From Shewanella algidipiscicola (lineage in GTDB: Bacteria; Pseudomonadota; Gammaproteobacteria; Enterobacterales; Shewanellaceae): a stretch of DNA of 64,000 nt. The notes under the pieces are model-generated. The model saw nothing but the letters and a program-made list of their open reading frames with translations, did not search any database and was not told the DNA's origin. Made by a program: the position numbers and the translations under genes. Of this stretch, positions 45,693 to 55,580 are shown piece by piece; position 1 is the first letter of the stretch; the number at the start of each line of letters is the position of its first letter. The stretch is from the NCBI RefSeq assembly GCF_003605125.1, contig NZ_QPQT01000001.1, forward strand, positions 62,001 through 126,000, read 5' to 3'.

Positions 45693-46604
45693 TTAAACCA
45701 CCTTACACTGCGAGTGTTGATACAGTGCAAACTCCTGTAAAATCAGATCGGTAAATAGACGACCAGCCCGGCCTAAAGGCCGCTCCATGGTGGAGACAAG
45801 TTGCGGAGTAAAGCTGTAACGACTGGCGCCGATAAAGTCCACTTCCACTAATTCCCCCGAGGCCAGTTCGGTTTGAATCAAAAATTCAGGCATCCATCCA
45901 AAACCCAAGCCCATCTGCAGCGCATTTTTCTTCATAATAAAACCAGATAAATAAAACACCTTGTCGCCGCCAAACTGTAGTTGGTCACTGTGGTGCACAC
46001 TGGGGGATGAATCTTGAATGGTGAGCTCGACATGTTGCAATAACTCAAATAAGGCCACCTGTTGCATCGCGGCAAGTGGGTGTTCGCGACTGACCACCAG
46101 CACACTGTTAATGATGGGCAAAGGTTGAGGACAATAGTTAGGACCAGAACGATAGTCCTTCACCAGCATAAGATCGGCGGCGTCACGCTCAAACCTGTGT
46201 TGTACCCCCCCTAAAAATTCTACATTAAGCTGGATCTTGGTGGGGATATTCTGCTCGGCCACTTGCTTAAGCGCCCGCATTATCGGCTCCATAGGTAAAG
46301 AACCGTCGACCACCAATTCCAATTTAGGCTCCCAGCCTTGGCTAAATCGGCTGGCTAAATGTTCAATATTCCCCAGATACTGCAGCAGCCTTTGCCCCTC
46401 GGCCAACATAACCTTACCTTCTGCAGTTAATTCGGCCCGATACTTATCCCGACAAAAAAGCTTTACACCTAAGTGTTGCTCTAGTTTTTTAACCTGATAA
46501 CTCACAGCCGATTGCGCCTTGTGTAAACGTTCTGCCGCCTTGGCAAAGCTGCCCTCTTCTACCAGTACTTCGAGTACCTTAAATGCTTCAATATCAATTT
46601 TCAT
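45693..46604 (-). CDS. LysR-family regulator divergent from hmgA-hppD
   Basis: A 303-residue LysR activator or repressor. The winged helix is at about residues 1-60 (IDIEAFKVLEVLVEEGSFAKAAERLHKAQSAVSYQVKKLEQHLGVKLF), followed by an effector domain. ATG 46604 has GGAGGG upstream and the usual start; an in-frame codon 33 bp earlier lacks one. It is divergent from homogentisate dioxygenase across a 173-bp AT-rich region, the classical LysR layout, so it probably controls tyrosine catabolism (inference). Confidence 0.9.
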   Translation of the reverse strand: MKIDIEAFKVLEVLVEEGSFAKAAERLHKAQSAVSYQVKKLEQHLGVKLFCRDKYRAELTAEGKVMLAEGQRLLQYLGNIEHLASRFSQGWEPKLELVVDGSLPMEPIMRALKQVAEQNIPTKIQLNVEFLGGVQHRFERDAADLMLVKDYRSGPNYCPQPLPIINSVLVVSREHPLAAMQQVALFELLQHVELTIQDSSPSVHHSDQLQFGGDKVFYLSGFIMKKNALQMGLGFGWMPEFLIQTELASGELVEVDFIGASRYSFTPQLVSTMERPLGRAGRLFTDLILQEFALYQHSQCKVV

Positions 46605-46777
46605 CAGCCCTCCAAAGCGTAAAGCAAATACAACCATCTAATTATCAGATTAAGTTAAGCTATTTATTATTCTTTTTTTTGTTATTGCTAGCAACTAAAT
46701 TGATAACTCGGTCACAAAAAATGCGTTCACCACAATAACAAGATCTGTGTGCTGTTAAAGCACCGAGGAAGAACAGT

Positions 46778-47944
46778 ATGCCGTTTTATGTCAAGCAGGG
46801 GCAGATCCCACACAAGCGTCACATCACCTTTCAGAAAGACAACGGTGAACTTTATCGTGAAGAGCTGTTTTCTACCCACGGCTTTGCCAATATTTACTCT
46901 AATAAATATCATCACAATATGCCCACCAAAGCATTAACTGTGGCGCCTTATGAATTAAACCACGGCGAAACTTGGCAAGATCCACTGATCCAAAACTACA
47001 AACTTGACTCAAAGCAAGTGGATCGCCAAGGCCACTTTTTCTCCGCCCGTAATAAGATTTTTTTCAATAATGATGTGGCAATCTATACCGCCAAAGTCAC
47101 TCAAGATACCGACGAGTTTTATCGTAACGCCTATGCCGACGAAGTGGTATTTATTCATGAAGGGCAAGGCATGCTTTACAGCGAATATGGCACCATTAGT
47201 GTCAAAAAATGGGATTATCTGGTGATCCCACGAGGCACCACCTATCAACTTAAATTTACCGATGTTGATCATGTCCGCCTATTGGTGATTGAGTCCTTTT
47301 CCATGGTGGAAGTGCCCAAACATTTTCGTAACGAATATGGTCAACTGACTGAATCGGCGCCCTATTGCGAGCGCGATATTCGGGTGCCAACCTTACAAGA
47401 CGCCACAGTAGAGCAAGGGACATTTCCCTTGGTGTCTAAATTTGGCGAGCGCTACCAGCTCACCCAACTGGAATGGCACCCATTTGACTTAGTCGGCTGG
47501 GACGGCTGTGTTTACCCATGGGCATTTAACATCCAAGATTACGCACCTAAAGTGGGGCAAATTCACCTGCCTCCCTCTGAGCATTTGGTCTTTAGTGGCC
47601 ATAACTTTGTCATCTGTAACTTTGTGCCGCGCCCTTATGACTTTCATCCCCAGTCGATCCCGGCACCTTACTACCACAACAATATTGACAGTGACGAGGT
47701 GCTCTATTACGTCGACGGCGACTTCATGAGCCGAACAGGCATTGAAGCCGGTTACCTCACCTTGCATCAAAAAGGGGTACCACATGGGCCCCAACCGGGA
47801 CGAACCGAAGCTTCCATTGGCAAAACCGAAACATATGAATATGCCGTTATGGTCGATACGTTCGCCCCACTACAACTCACCCTGCACGTACAAACTTGTA
47901 TGAGCCCAGATTACAACCGCTCGTGGATAGAAGAAAAACAATAA
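46778..47944 (+). CDS. hmgA: Homogentisate 1,2-dioxygenase
   Basis: A 388-residue non-heme iron enzyme that opens the ring of homogentisate to maleylacetoacetate. The cupin core includes PFDLVGWDGCVYPWAFNIQDYAPKVGQIHLPPSEHLVFSGHNFVICNFVPRPYD and YYHNNIDSDEVLYYVDGDF, with iron-ligand His and Glu. The third ligand lies in LHQKGVPHGPQPG. It is shorter than the roughly 430-residue Pseudomonas type, as usual for this bacterial subgroup. GAGGAA precedes ATG 46778. First gene of a pair with hppD, the enzyme making its substrate. Confidence 0.94.
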   Translation: MPFYVKQGQIPHKRHITFQKDNGELYREELFSTHGFANIYSNKYHHNMPTKALTVAPYELNHGETWQDPLIQNYKLDSKQVDRQGHFFSARNKIFFNNDVAIYTAKVTQDTDEFYRNAYADEVVFIHEGQGMLYSEYGTISVKKWDYLVIPRGTTYQLKFTDVDHVRLLVIESFSMVEVPKHFRNEYGQLTESAPYCERDIRVPTLQDATVEQGTFPLVSKFGERYQLTQLEWHPFDLVGWDGCVYPWAFNIQDYAPKVGQIHLPPSEHLVFSGHNFVICNFVPRPYDFHPQSIPAPYYHNNIDSDEVLYYVDGDFMSRTGIEAGYLTLHQKGVPHGPQPGRTEASIGKTETYEYAVMVDTFAPLQLTLHVQTCMSPDYNRSWIEEKQ

Positions 47945-48032
47945 TCACTCATGGTAGCCAAGCTGCCGACACAGCTCAAGCCGATGGTTCAACACACAGC
48001 GGCGAGATAACATATTGAACGAGGACATTGAC

Positions 48033-49073
48033 ATGGCAAGCGAACAAAATCCCCTAGGACTCTTAGGTATCGAATTTACTGAATTTTGCACGCCTGACAG
48101 CGAGTTTATGCATCAGGTATTTATCGACTTTGGTTTCTCTAAATTAAAAAAACATCAGCAGAAAGAGATTTTTTACTACAAACAAAATGACATCAACTTT
48201 CTGTTGAATAATGACAAAAAAGGCTTCTCCTGCGCCTTTGCCAAAAAGCATGGCCCTGCGATTAGTTCTATGGGCTGGCGGGTGGAAGACGCTCAATTTG
48301 CCTTTGACGGTGCCGTGGCACGCGGCGCAAAACCTGCTACAGCAGCGGCGAAAGATCTGCCCTATCCTGCAATTTACGGTATTGGCGACAGTCTTATCTA
48401 TTTTATCGACACCTTTGGTGAGCAAAACAACATTTATGCCAATGACTTTATTGACTTAGATGAGCCTGTTATCACCCAAGAGAAAGGTTTTATCGAAGTC
48501 GACCACCTGACCAATAATGTCTACAAAGGCACCATGGAGCATTGGTCTAATTTCTATAAAGAGATATTTGGCTTTACCGAGGTGCGTTATTTCGATATCA
48601 AAGGCTCGCAAACGGCATTGATCTCCTATGCACTGCGCTCACCCGATGGCAGTTTCTGTATCCCAATCAATGAGGGGAAAGGCGATGATAGAAACCAAAT
48701 AGATGAATATTTAAAAGAGTATGATGGCCCGGGTGTACAGCACCTGGCTTTTCGCAGCCGCGACATAGTGGCCTCGCTCGATGCGATGGAAGGCAGCTCG
48801 ATTGAAACATTAGACATCATTCCCGAGTACTACGACACCATCTTTGACAAGCTGCCACAAGTCACCGAAGACAGAGAACGTATTAAGCATCACCAAATTC
48901 TGGTCGATGGGGATGAAGAGGGTTATCTATTGCAGATTTTCACCAAAAACCTATTTGGGCCCATTTTTATCGAGATTATTCAACGCAAAAATAACTTAGG
49001 TTTCGGTGAAGGTAACTTCAAGGCGTTATTTGAGTCCATTGAGCGCGACCAAGTGCGCCGCGGTGTGCTCTAA
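48033..49073 (+). CDS. hppD: 4-hydroxyphenylpyruvate dioxygenase
   Basis: A 346-residue Fe(II) enzyme converting 4-hydroxyphenylpyruvate into homogentisate in tyrosine breakdown, also the source of pyomelanin. Two VOC domains are visible. Metal ligands lie in FIEVDHLTNNVYKG, GPGVQHLAFRSRDIV and FGPIFIEIIQRKNNLGFGEGNFKALFESIERDQ. ATG 48033 with GAGG upstream is chosen over a TTG six codons earlier. It lies 88 bp after hmgA. Maleylacetoacetate isomerase and fumarylacetoacetase genes are not seen next to it. Confidence 0.95.
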   Translation: MASEQNPLGLLGIEFTEFCTPDSEFMHQVFIDFGFSKLKKHQQKEIFYYKQNDINFLLNNDKKGFSCAFAKKHGPAISSMGWRVEDAQFAFDGAVARGAKPATAAAKDLPYPAIYGIGDSLIYFIDTFGEQNNIYANDFIDLDEPVITQEKGFIEVDHLTNNVYKGTMEHWSNFYKEIFGFTEVRYFDIKGSQTALISYALRSPDGSFCIPINEGKGDDRNQIDEYLKEYDGPGVQHLAFRSRDIVASLDAMEGSSIETLDIIPEYYDTIFDKLPQVTEDRERIKHHQILVDGDEEGYLLQIFTKNLFGPIFIEIIQRKNNLGFGEGNFKALFESIERDQVRRGVL

Positions 49074-49100
49074 AGTCCACCGGCTCTCATAGGATACTAA

Positions 49101-49127
49101 AAACCAGCTCAAGGGCTGGTTTTTTTA
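49101..49127 (+). terminator. Terminator after hppD
   Basis: Stem AAACCAGC / GCTGGTTT with loop TCAAGG, followed by a T run to 49127. It ends the hmgA-hppD transcript. Confidence 0.9.
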
Positions 49128-49194
49128 TTGGCACCCAAGCGATAAATCACTACACTAGCGGCCTGTTTATATTCACTGATTAGTCCTTATCGCC

Positions 49195-49809
49195 ATGTCT
49201 GAACACATTCTTATTGCGGTATTTTTACCGACCTTTTTCTTTGTCTCGATAACCCCAGGTATGTGCATGACCTTAGCCATGACCTTAGGCATGAGCATTG
49301 GCGTACGCCGCACCCTGTGGATGATGATAGGTGAATTGGTGGGGGTGGCACTAGTTGCCATTGCCGCCGTGATGGGCGTGGCCAGCATGATGCTCAATTA
49401 CCCCCAGATATTTGAGATCTTAAAATGGGTCGGTGGCCTCTACCTCGGCTTTATCGGGGTACAGATGTGGCGCGCCAAAGGCAAACTCGCCCGTTTAGAA
49501 ACCTCAACCTCTATCAGTAATCGCGCCCTTATTACTCAAGGTTTTGTCACCGCCATCGCCAACCCTAAAGGCTGGGCCTTTATGATCTCCTTACTACCGC
49601 CTTTTATCAATGTCGATAACGCCATTGCGCCGCAAATGATCATGCTGTTATCCGTCATCATGTTGACCGAATTTGTTAGTATGTTGGCTTATGCCAGCGG
49701 CGGTAAATCCCTCAAACTGTTTTTAAGCCGTGGTGACAATATTAAATGGCTCAACCGCATCGCCGGAAGCTTAATGGTGGGTGTGGGTTGCTGGCTGGCG
49801 CTGGGCTAG
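49195..49809 (+). CDS. LysE/RhtB-family amino acid exporter
   Basis: A 204-residue inner membrane exporter of the LysE superfamily. About six hydrophobic segments; the signature SITPGMCMTLAMTLGMSIGVRRTLWMMIGELVGVALVAIAA lies near the N terminus. KWVGGLYLGFIGVQMWRAK and FVTAIANPKGWAFMISLLPPFI are also family marks. The substrate (homoserine, threonine, lysine or other) cannot be read. Own promoter likely; convergent with the FemAB-like gene. Confidence 0.92.
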   Translation: MSEHILIAVFLPTFFFVSITPGMCMTLAMTLGMSIGVRRTLWMMIGELVGVALVAIAAVMGVASMMLNYPQIFEILKWVGGLYLGFIGVQMWRAKGKLARLETSTSISNRALITQGFVTAIANPKGWAFMISLLPPFINVDNAIAPQMIMLLSVIMLTEFVSMLAYASGGKSLKLFLSRGDNIKWLNRIAGSLMVGVGCWLALG

Positions 49810-49834
49810 ACGCTAGCCTCTAACGTAAACTGCT

Positions 49835-51046
49835 TCACTCTTGCCCTTTTTTGTACGGCAGAGCCTGTTTAAGCTGTGTCATGTAATGCTGTACCTGTAC
49901 CCGCTCTTGCTGGGTAAAGTCGGCGATGGCGGCGCGAAATTGCCCATGGGCTATCTCATGGGCCGAATAGGTTTCCACCGGTTCAAAACCCCGTAACACC
50001 TTATGTTCGCCTTGAGCCCCCGCATCAAACACCTTAAACCCATGAGCAATAGCATACTCGATCCCCTGATAGTAACAGGCCTCAAAGTGCAACCCATCGA
50101 GCTCAACTAAGGTGCCCCAATAACGCCCATAGAGGGTGCTGTCAGAGACAAAATAGAGCGCCGCCGCAATCATAGACTCATCACCTTCCTCTTGCTGGCT
50201 CACCAATAACAGGCGTATCGCATCGCCCATGGTGGCCACCAGCTGAGTAAAAAAAGCCAAGTTAAGATAACCGCTATGACCTGAGCGTTTAAAATAGGTC
50301 GCTTGATAACACGCCACAAAATGTTGCAATGCATCACAGGTGATCTGCGGCCCCTCAACAAACCGAAAATACAGTGATTTATCCTGTAACTGCCGTCGCT
50401 CTTTGAGGATGTTTTTACGCTTGCGGCTGCTCATTTGCGCTAAAAATGCATTAAAATCATGATAACCACGATTATGCCAATGAAACTGAGTGCCCAAGCG
50501 GGTTAAACACCCGGTACTGGCCAAACGCTGATGCTCGGCGTGAGGATGAAACAGTTGATGCCAGCCAGAGCCTGCAACACGTGCAACCTGCTGTTCAAGG
50601 TAACGACTGAGCTGCGTTAACAACGCCTGCACCTGTGCGGCATTTAACTGCGTCGATATTGCCAGCCGCGGCCCGGTCACTGGCGTGAAAGGCACGGCAC
50701 TAACGAGTTTGGGATAGTAGTTGAGTTGATGCCTCTCATAGGCCTGCGCCCATGCCCAATCAAACACATATTCGCCATAGGAGTGGGTCTTAAGATACAT
50801 GGGCATGACAGCGACTAGGTTAGTTTCAGCACCAGTAGTGCTATTGACAGTCTCATCCCCCTCAAGCACCTTGACGATGACATGCATCGGCTGCCATCCT
50901 GTTTCGATACTCACGCAGCCACTGTTTTCTAATGCGTGTAAAAATTCATAGCGGCTGAAGGGGTTATCACTGCCCATTAACTGCGCCCACTGCCGCTGGC
51001 CTATTTGACTTATCTGACTGACGCACGTGAAGGTAAACAAGGGCAC
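49835..51046 (-). CDS. FemAB-like GNAT-fold protein (COG3146 type)
   Basis: A 403-residue cytoplasmic protein of the 'peptidoglycan biosynthesis/recognition' group, related to FemAB acyltransferases. Marks are NPFSRYEFLHALENSGCV near the start, KRSGHSGYLNLAFFTQLVATMGDAIRLLLVSQQ and LYGRYWGTLVELDGLHFEACYYQGIEYAIAHGFKVFDAGAQGEHKVLRGFEPV. The start is GTG 51046, with AAGGAG at normal spacing. Function in vivo is unknown. Divergent from ggt. Confidence 0.85.
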   Translation of the reverse strand: MPLFTFTCVSQISQIGQRQWAQLMGSDNPFSRYEFLHALENSGCVSIETGWQPMHVIVKVLEGDETVNSTTGAETNLVAVMPMYLKTHSYGEYVFDWAWAQAYERHQLNYYPKLVSAVPFTPVTGPRLAISTQLNAAQVQALLTQLSRYLEQQVARVAGSGWHQLFHPHAEHQRLASTGCLTRLGTQFHWHNRGYHDFNAFLAQMSSRKRKNILKERRQLQDKSLYFRFVEGPQITCDALQHFVACYQATYFKRSGHSGYLNLAFFTQLVATMGDAIRLLLVSQQEEGDESMIAAALYFVSDSTLYGRYWGTLVELDGLHFEACYYQGIEYAIAHGFKVFDAGAQGEHKVLRGFEPVETYSAHEIAHGQFRAAIADFTQQERVQVQHYMTQLKQALPYKKGQE

Positions 51047-51267
51047 AAGACTCCTTTAGGATGATGGTTTAAGTGCAGCAACACGCTGTGGCAAGCATCA
51101 CTTGCTATGTTTCATTTGATAACCGCATGTTGACAGTACGCTTTAGCAAAAAAGCTTTAACGGCACTCTTTTGACAGCAATGACTTACTATTAATAATGC
51201 CAGCGGCTTGATTTTAACAGCAATAGTCGGCACATTGAGGGACAAATTTAGACACAAAGGATCAATT

Positions 51268-52998
51268 GTGCGCCCACTGAACACCCTCATTATCGCCCTA
51301 TCGCTTTCACTGCCTTTCACCTTAAGCCAGTATAGCCACGCGGCTGAATCATCAATATACAGTAATAGCGCTACCGTCCAACCGGTATGGGCAAAGCATG
51401 GCATGGTCGCCAGCCAAGAAGCGCTCGCCACCCGAATTGGGGTGGATATTTTGCAGCAAGGAGGCAATGCCGTCGATGCTGCCGTGGCCGTTGGCTTTGC
51501 CTTAGCAGTTACCCTACCGCGCGCGGGTAACCTCGGCGGCGGAGGTTTTATGCTGGTCCATATCGCCAAAGACAATAAAACTATTGCCATCGATTATCGC
51601 GAGGTCGCGCCCGAAAAAGCCGATAAGGATATGTTTTTAAACGCGCAAGGCGACGCCGTCGCTAAGCTCAGCCGTGAACATGGCCTCGCCGTAGGCGTGC
51701 CCGGCACCGTAATGGGCATGGAATTAGCCTTAACGCAATATGGCACCATGACCCTAGCACAAGTCATTGCCCCGGCCATCTCTTTAGCCAAACAAGGCAT
51801 TGTCGTTACCCCAGATTTAGCCACCTCCCTTGCAGGGCTTAAGCGTCGCATTAGCCAATGGCCCAGTTCGAAAGCGATTTTTTATCGACCCGATGGCAGT
51901 AACTTTGAGATTGGCGACACCTTAGTACAACAGGATCTGGCTCACTCGCTAACACTGATCGCCGAGCAAGGCAGTAAAGGCTTCTATCAAGGCAGTACGG
52001 CTGAAAAAATCGTGACTGCGGTAACCGACGCTGGCGGTATCATGACTCTGGCCGATCTGGCCGACTATCATGTGGTTGAGCGCGAACCTGTGAGTGGCGA
52101 ATATCGCGGTTATCGGGTAGTGTCTATGCCACCGCCATCATCGGGCGGCGTGCACATCATAGAGATGCTCAACATGCTCGAGCCCTTCCCCATCGATAAA
52201 ATGGGCCATAACACCGCCGATACCCTGCATGTGATGGCTGAGGTGATGAAGCGCGCCTATAGCGATCGCAGCAAATACTTAGGCGATCCCGACTTTGTTA
52301 CTGTGCCGGTGGCCGAGCTTATCAGTAAGCCCTATGCCAAACAGCGTTCTAAAACCATCACCTTAGAAACATTGACCCCAAGTCATCTTATCAACCCAGG
52401 TAAAGTTTCAGGCTATGAAAGTCCACAAACGACCCACTATTCTGTGGTCGATAAATGGGGTAACGCAGTCGCGAACACTTACACCCTTAACTTTAGTTAC
52501 GGCTCTGGTTTAGTGGCTCAAGGCACAGGGATTTTACTCAATAATGAGATGGATGATTTCTCGGCAAAACCCGGCGTGCCTAACGGGTATGGGCTAGTTG
52601 GCGGTGATGCTAATGCGGTCGAGGGGCATAAACGCCCGTTAAGCTCAATGAGCCCAACCATAGTGATGCAAAACGGCAAACCTTTTATTGTCACCGGCAG
52701 CCCCGGGGGCTCGCGGATCATCAACACCACCTTACAGGTGATCATGAATGTGATTGACCATAAGCTCAACATTGCCGAAGCAAGCTATGCCAGCCGAGTC
52801 CATCATCAATGGTTGCCAGATGAGCTGAGGGTTGAGAAAAGCCTCAATCGCGACACTATTAAGCTACTAGAGGCCAAAGGCCACAAAGTGACGATAGGCA
52901 ATGCCATTGGCTCGACCCAATCGATTATGGTCACTCCCGAGGGGATCTATGGCGCATCGGATCCACGCCGAGCTGGCAGTGAAACAGCGGGTTATTAA
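51268..52998 (+). CDS. ggt: Gamma-glutamyltransferase
   Basis: A 576-residue periplasmic enzyme that cleaves gamma-glutamyl bonds (glutathione salvage). A signal peptide ends near QYSHA. The precursor is cut before the nucleophile T388 of QTTHYSVVDKWGNAVANTYTLNFSYG. Also present are GNAVDAAVAVGFALAVTLPRAGNLGGGGFMLVH and GSPGGSRIINTTLQVIMNV. The GTG at 51268 is chosen because AAAGGA stands seven bases ahead and the signal peptide begins at once; the frame is open to a TTG at 51208. Normal length. Strong terminator downstream. Confidence 0.94.
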   Translation: MRPLNTLIIALSLSLPFTLSQYSHAAESSIYSNSATVQPVWAKHGMVASQEALATRIGVDILQQGGNAVDAAVAVGFALAVTLPRAGNLGGGGFMLVHIAKDNKTIAIDYREVAPEKADKDMFLNAQGDAVAKLSREHGLAVGVPGTVMGMELALTQYGTMTLAQVIAPAISLAKQGIVVTPDLATSLAGLKRRISQWPSSKAIFYRPDGSNFEIGDTLVQQDLAHSLTLIAEQGSKGFYQGSTAEKIVTAVTDAGGIMTLADLADYHVVEREPVSGEYRGYRVVSMPPPSSGGVHIIEMLNMLEPFPIDKMGHNTADTLHVMAEVMKRAYSDRSKYLGDPDFVTVPVAELISKPYAKQRSKTITLETLTPSHLINPGKVSGYESPQTTHYSVVDKWGNAVANTYTLNFSYGSGLVAQGTGILLNNEMDDFSAKPGVPNGYGLVGGDANAVEGHKRPLSSMSPTIVMQNGKPFIVTGSPGGSRIINTTLQVIMNVIDHKLNIAEASYASRVHHQWLPDELRVEKSLNRDTIKLLEAKGHKVTIGNAIGSTQSIMVTPEGIYGASDPRRAGSETAGY

Positions 52999-53019
52999 CA
53001 TAGCCACTGTGTATGAGTC

Positions 53020-53046
53020 AAAAAAGCGCCGTCGAGGCGCTTTTTT
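53020..53046 (+). terminator. Terminator after ggt
   Basis: Stem AAAAAAGCGCC / GGCGCTTTTTT with loop GTCGA, followed directly by the next gene's leader. Confidence 0.92.
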
Positions 53047-53075
53047 ATTGAGTCAGCCAAAGCCATTAAGGTAAA

Positions 53076-53723
53076 GTGAGCCATCAACACCACCACAAAA
53101 GAGCCGCAATGAATCAAGCTGATGGACTGCCCTACTCCCAAGCCTGCGAAAACAATAAACAGGCCATTTTATCTGTGTTACGCCACGGCTTTGCTCAGGC
53201 CACTCAGGTATTGGAAATCGGCAGTGGCACGGGACAACATGCACTCTATTTTGCCGAGCAGTTGCCTCATCTCACTTGGCAACCAAGCGATCAAGGCGCC
53301 TATCTTGCGCCGCTGTGCCTTAGAGTGAGCCTAGCGACCCACCTTGATAATCTTGCCCTGCCGTTAACTATTGATGTTATGCAGCCTTGGCCCTGCGAGT
53401 CGCAACAATTTGATGCACTCTTTAGCGCTAACACCTTGCATATTATGAGTAAAGCCATGGTAGAAGCCATGTTTGAGGGGATATCGCAGCATTTAGCTCT
53501 AGGAGGAGTATGCTGCCTGTACGGGCCGTTTAATTATCAACAAGCCTACAGCAGCGCCAGTAATCGTGAATTTGATACTTGGCTAAAGACTCGCGATCCC
53601 CTCAGTGGTATTCGCGACATTGAGTGGATAATCCAGCTTGCCGCCCGCGCAGGTATGCGCTTAATGGCTGATAATGAGATGCCTGCCAACAATCGCTTAC
53701 TGCAATTTTTAAAAGAGGCGTGA
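53076..53723 (+). CDS. DUF938 methyltransferase-like protein
   Basis: A 215-residue cytoplasmic protein with a class I methyltransferase core: VLEIGSGTGQHALYFAEQLPHLTWQPSDQ for motif I and acidic loop, FDALFSANTLHIMSKAMVEAMFEGI and LYGPFNYQQAYSSASNREFDTWLKTRDPLSGIRD. The start is GTG 53076 (AAGG five bases ahead); the ATG 11 codons on, just before PYSQACENNK, is equally possible. Target unknown. Only 30 bp after the ggt terminator. Confidence 0.87.
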   Translation: MSHQHHHKRAAMNQADGLPYSQACENNKQAILSVLRHGFAQATQVLEIGSGTGQHALYFAEQLPHLTWQPSDQGAYLAPLCLRVSLATHLDNLALPLTIDVMQPWPCESQQFDALFSANTLHIMSKAMVEAMFEGISQHLALGGVCCLYGPFNYQQAYSSASNREFDTWLKTRDPLSGIRDIEWIIQLAARAGMRLMADNEMPANNRLLQFLKEA

Positions 53724-53733
53724 TCATTCCCCC

Positions 53734-53761
53734 TGATATGCCGCGTGACCACGGCATATCA
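53734..53761. terminator. Hairpin between convergent DUF938 and acyl-CoA dehydrogenase genes
   Basis: Perfect 10-bp stem TGATATGCCG / CGGCATATCA with an 8-base loop. T tracts are poor, so termination is only probable. Confidence 0.6.
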
Positions 53762-53789
53762 TTATCTAGCAGTCATTAAAAATGGTGCC

Positions 53790-55580
53790 TTAGAAATCGG
53801 CCTCGGTCAGTGAACAGATAAGCTCACTACTGGACTCAATTTGCACCCCCAAACTGCGAGTTTGCACCGCCCAATACGCCATGTAAAACGCGGCGGTTTT
53901 CAGTTTATCCTGATAAACCCCCTGCTCTTGCGAGGAATGCTCGAGCGCCGCCAACGCCACCGCCGCCATCCTCGCCCACATCCAAGCTAACGCGGCAATG
54001 CCAAACATCTGCATATAGGGCATAGACGCCGCCCCGATAATATCGGGATTGTGCCCAGCATGAGTGCTGATATAACTTGTGGCCTGTTGCAGATCCTCTA
54101 AAGCATCACGTAGCGGCATAATATAGGGAAGCATGGCATCATTACTTTTATGCTCATCAATAAAGCTGGTCACTATCTCAGCCCATAGGGCTAAAGCTGC
54201 ACCGCCATCGCTGAGTATTTTACGCCCAACTAAATCCAATGCCTGCACGCCATTAGTGCCTTCATAGATCATCGCAATACGACTGTCGCGTACAAATTGC
54301 TCCATGCCCCACTCATGGATATACCCATGGCCACCAAACACCTGCTGAGCATCGACACAGGCCTTAAATCCTTGGTCGGTCACAAAGCCTTTGACCACTG
54401 GGGTAAATAACGCGGCCAGCTTACTGGCATTAGCAGCCAGTGACTTATCGTTAGCGCGATGGGACTCATCGAGCCACAGTGCTTGCTGGCCCATTAAGGC
54501 GCGCGCCCCTTGATTAAAGGCCTTTTGTGCCATCAACATACGCCGAATATCACCATGCACTAAGATAGGATCGGCGGCCTGTTCGGGTGCCTTAACACCG
54601 CTCAGCGCGCGACCTTGAGTCCGCTCTTTGGCATAGGCTAATGCATTTTGGTAGGCAATCTCCGATACTCCAAGGCCTTGCACTCCCACCCCAAGGCGCG
54701 CCTCATTCATCATGGTAAACATGGCACGTAAACCTTGATGGGGTTTGCCCACCAGTTCCCCCATGGCCCCATCAAACACCATCACGCAGGTTGAATTACC
54801 ATGAATGCCCATTTTATGTTCCAGCGCACTAGCGACCACCCCATTGTGCTCGCCTAAGCTGCCATCGTCATTGACGCGATATTTCGGCACCGCAAATAGG
54901 GAGATCCCTTTCACCCCAGCAGGCGCATCGGGCAGACGAGCCAAGACCAAATGCACTATGTTGTCGGCCAAGTCATGATCGCCCGATGAGATAAAAATTT
55001 TCTCGCCGCTAATAGCATAATATTGCTCATCAATCGCGTGTGCCTTGGTGCGAAGTAGCGCCAGATCGGTTCCCGCATGGGATTCCGTTAAGTTCATGGT
55101 GCCGCTCCATTCACCGCTGACCAATTTGGCTAAATATTTCGCTTTAAGCGCCTCACTGCCGTGGGCATGAATCGCCGCATACGCCCCATGAGTTAAGCCG
55201 GGGTACATGGCAAACGCCATATTGGTGGAGGTGTTCATTTCTGTAGCAAATATCCCCACCGACTCGGGAAGCCCCTGGCCACCATAATCAGGATCGCTGG
55301 TCAATGTAGCCCAGCCATTGTCTACATATTGTTGATAGGCCGCTTTAAAACCTGTTGGGGTGCGTACTTGCCCGGCGACAATTTCGCAGCCCTCGACATC
55401 GCCGCTGCTATTTAATGGCAACATCACGTCGGTAGTAAAATCTGCAACCCCTTGTAGAATCGCGTCCACTAATGGCGCATCAATCTCATCGAATCCTTGT
55501 AGATCGCGGCGCTGATAAATCGACAGTAACTCACTTAATATAAATTGATAATCTCGAAGCGGAGCTTGATAGATAGGCAT
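53790..55580 (-). CDS. Acyl-CoA dehydrogenase (596-residue, C-terminal-extended type)
   Basis: A 596-residue flavoenzyme for the first dehydrogenation of fatty acid beta-oxidation or a related acyl-CoA. Family marks: LTESHAGTDLALLRTKA, KIFISSGDHDLADNIVHLVLARL, MGIHGNSTCVMVFDGA, AKERTQGRALSGVKAPEQAADPILVHGDIRRML, VFGGHGYIHEWGMEQFVRDSRIAMIYEGTNGVQALDLVGRKIL. The extra C-terminal domain is that of the long acyl-CoA dehydrogenases. The start 55580 has AAGGATG upstream; a longer frame begins 33 bp earlier. Stands alone. Confidence 0.92.
   Translation of the reverse strand: MPIYQAPLRDYQFILSELLSIYQRRDLQGFDEIDAPLVDAILQGVADFTTDVMLPLNSSGDVEGCEIVAGQVRTPTGFKAAYQQYVDNGWATLTSDPDYGGQGLPESVGIFATEMNTSTNMAFAMYPGLTHGAYAAIHAHGSEALKAKYLAKLVSGEWSGTMNLTESHAGTDLALLRTKAHAIDEQYYAISGEKIFISSGDHDLADNIVHLVLARLPDAPAGVKGISLFAVPKYRVNDDGSLGEHNGVVASALEHKMGIHGNSTCVMVFDGAMGELVGKPHQGLRAMFTMMNEARLGVGVQGLGVSEIAYQNALAYAKERTQGRALSGVKAPEQAADPILVHGDIRRMLMAQKAFNQGARALMGQQALWLDESHRANDKSLAANASKLAALFTPVVKGFVTDQGFKACVDAQQVFGGHGYIHEWGMEQFVRDSRIAMIYEGTNGVQALDLVGRKILSDGGAALALWAEIVTSFIDEHKSNDAMLPYIMPLRDALEDLQQATSYISTHAGHNPDIIGAASMPYMQMFGIAALAWMWARMAAVALAALEHSSQEQGVYQDKLKTAAFYMAYWAVQTRSLGVQIESSSELICSLTEADF

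Noticed and set aside
48015..48032. TTG start for 4-hydroxyphenylpyruvate dioxygenase six codons upstream
   Set aside because: The GAGG site is placed correctly for ATG 48033, not for the TTG.
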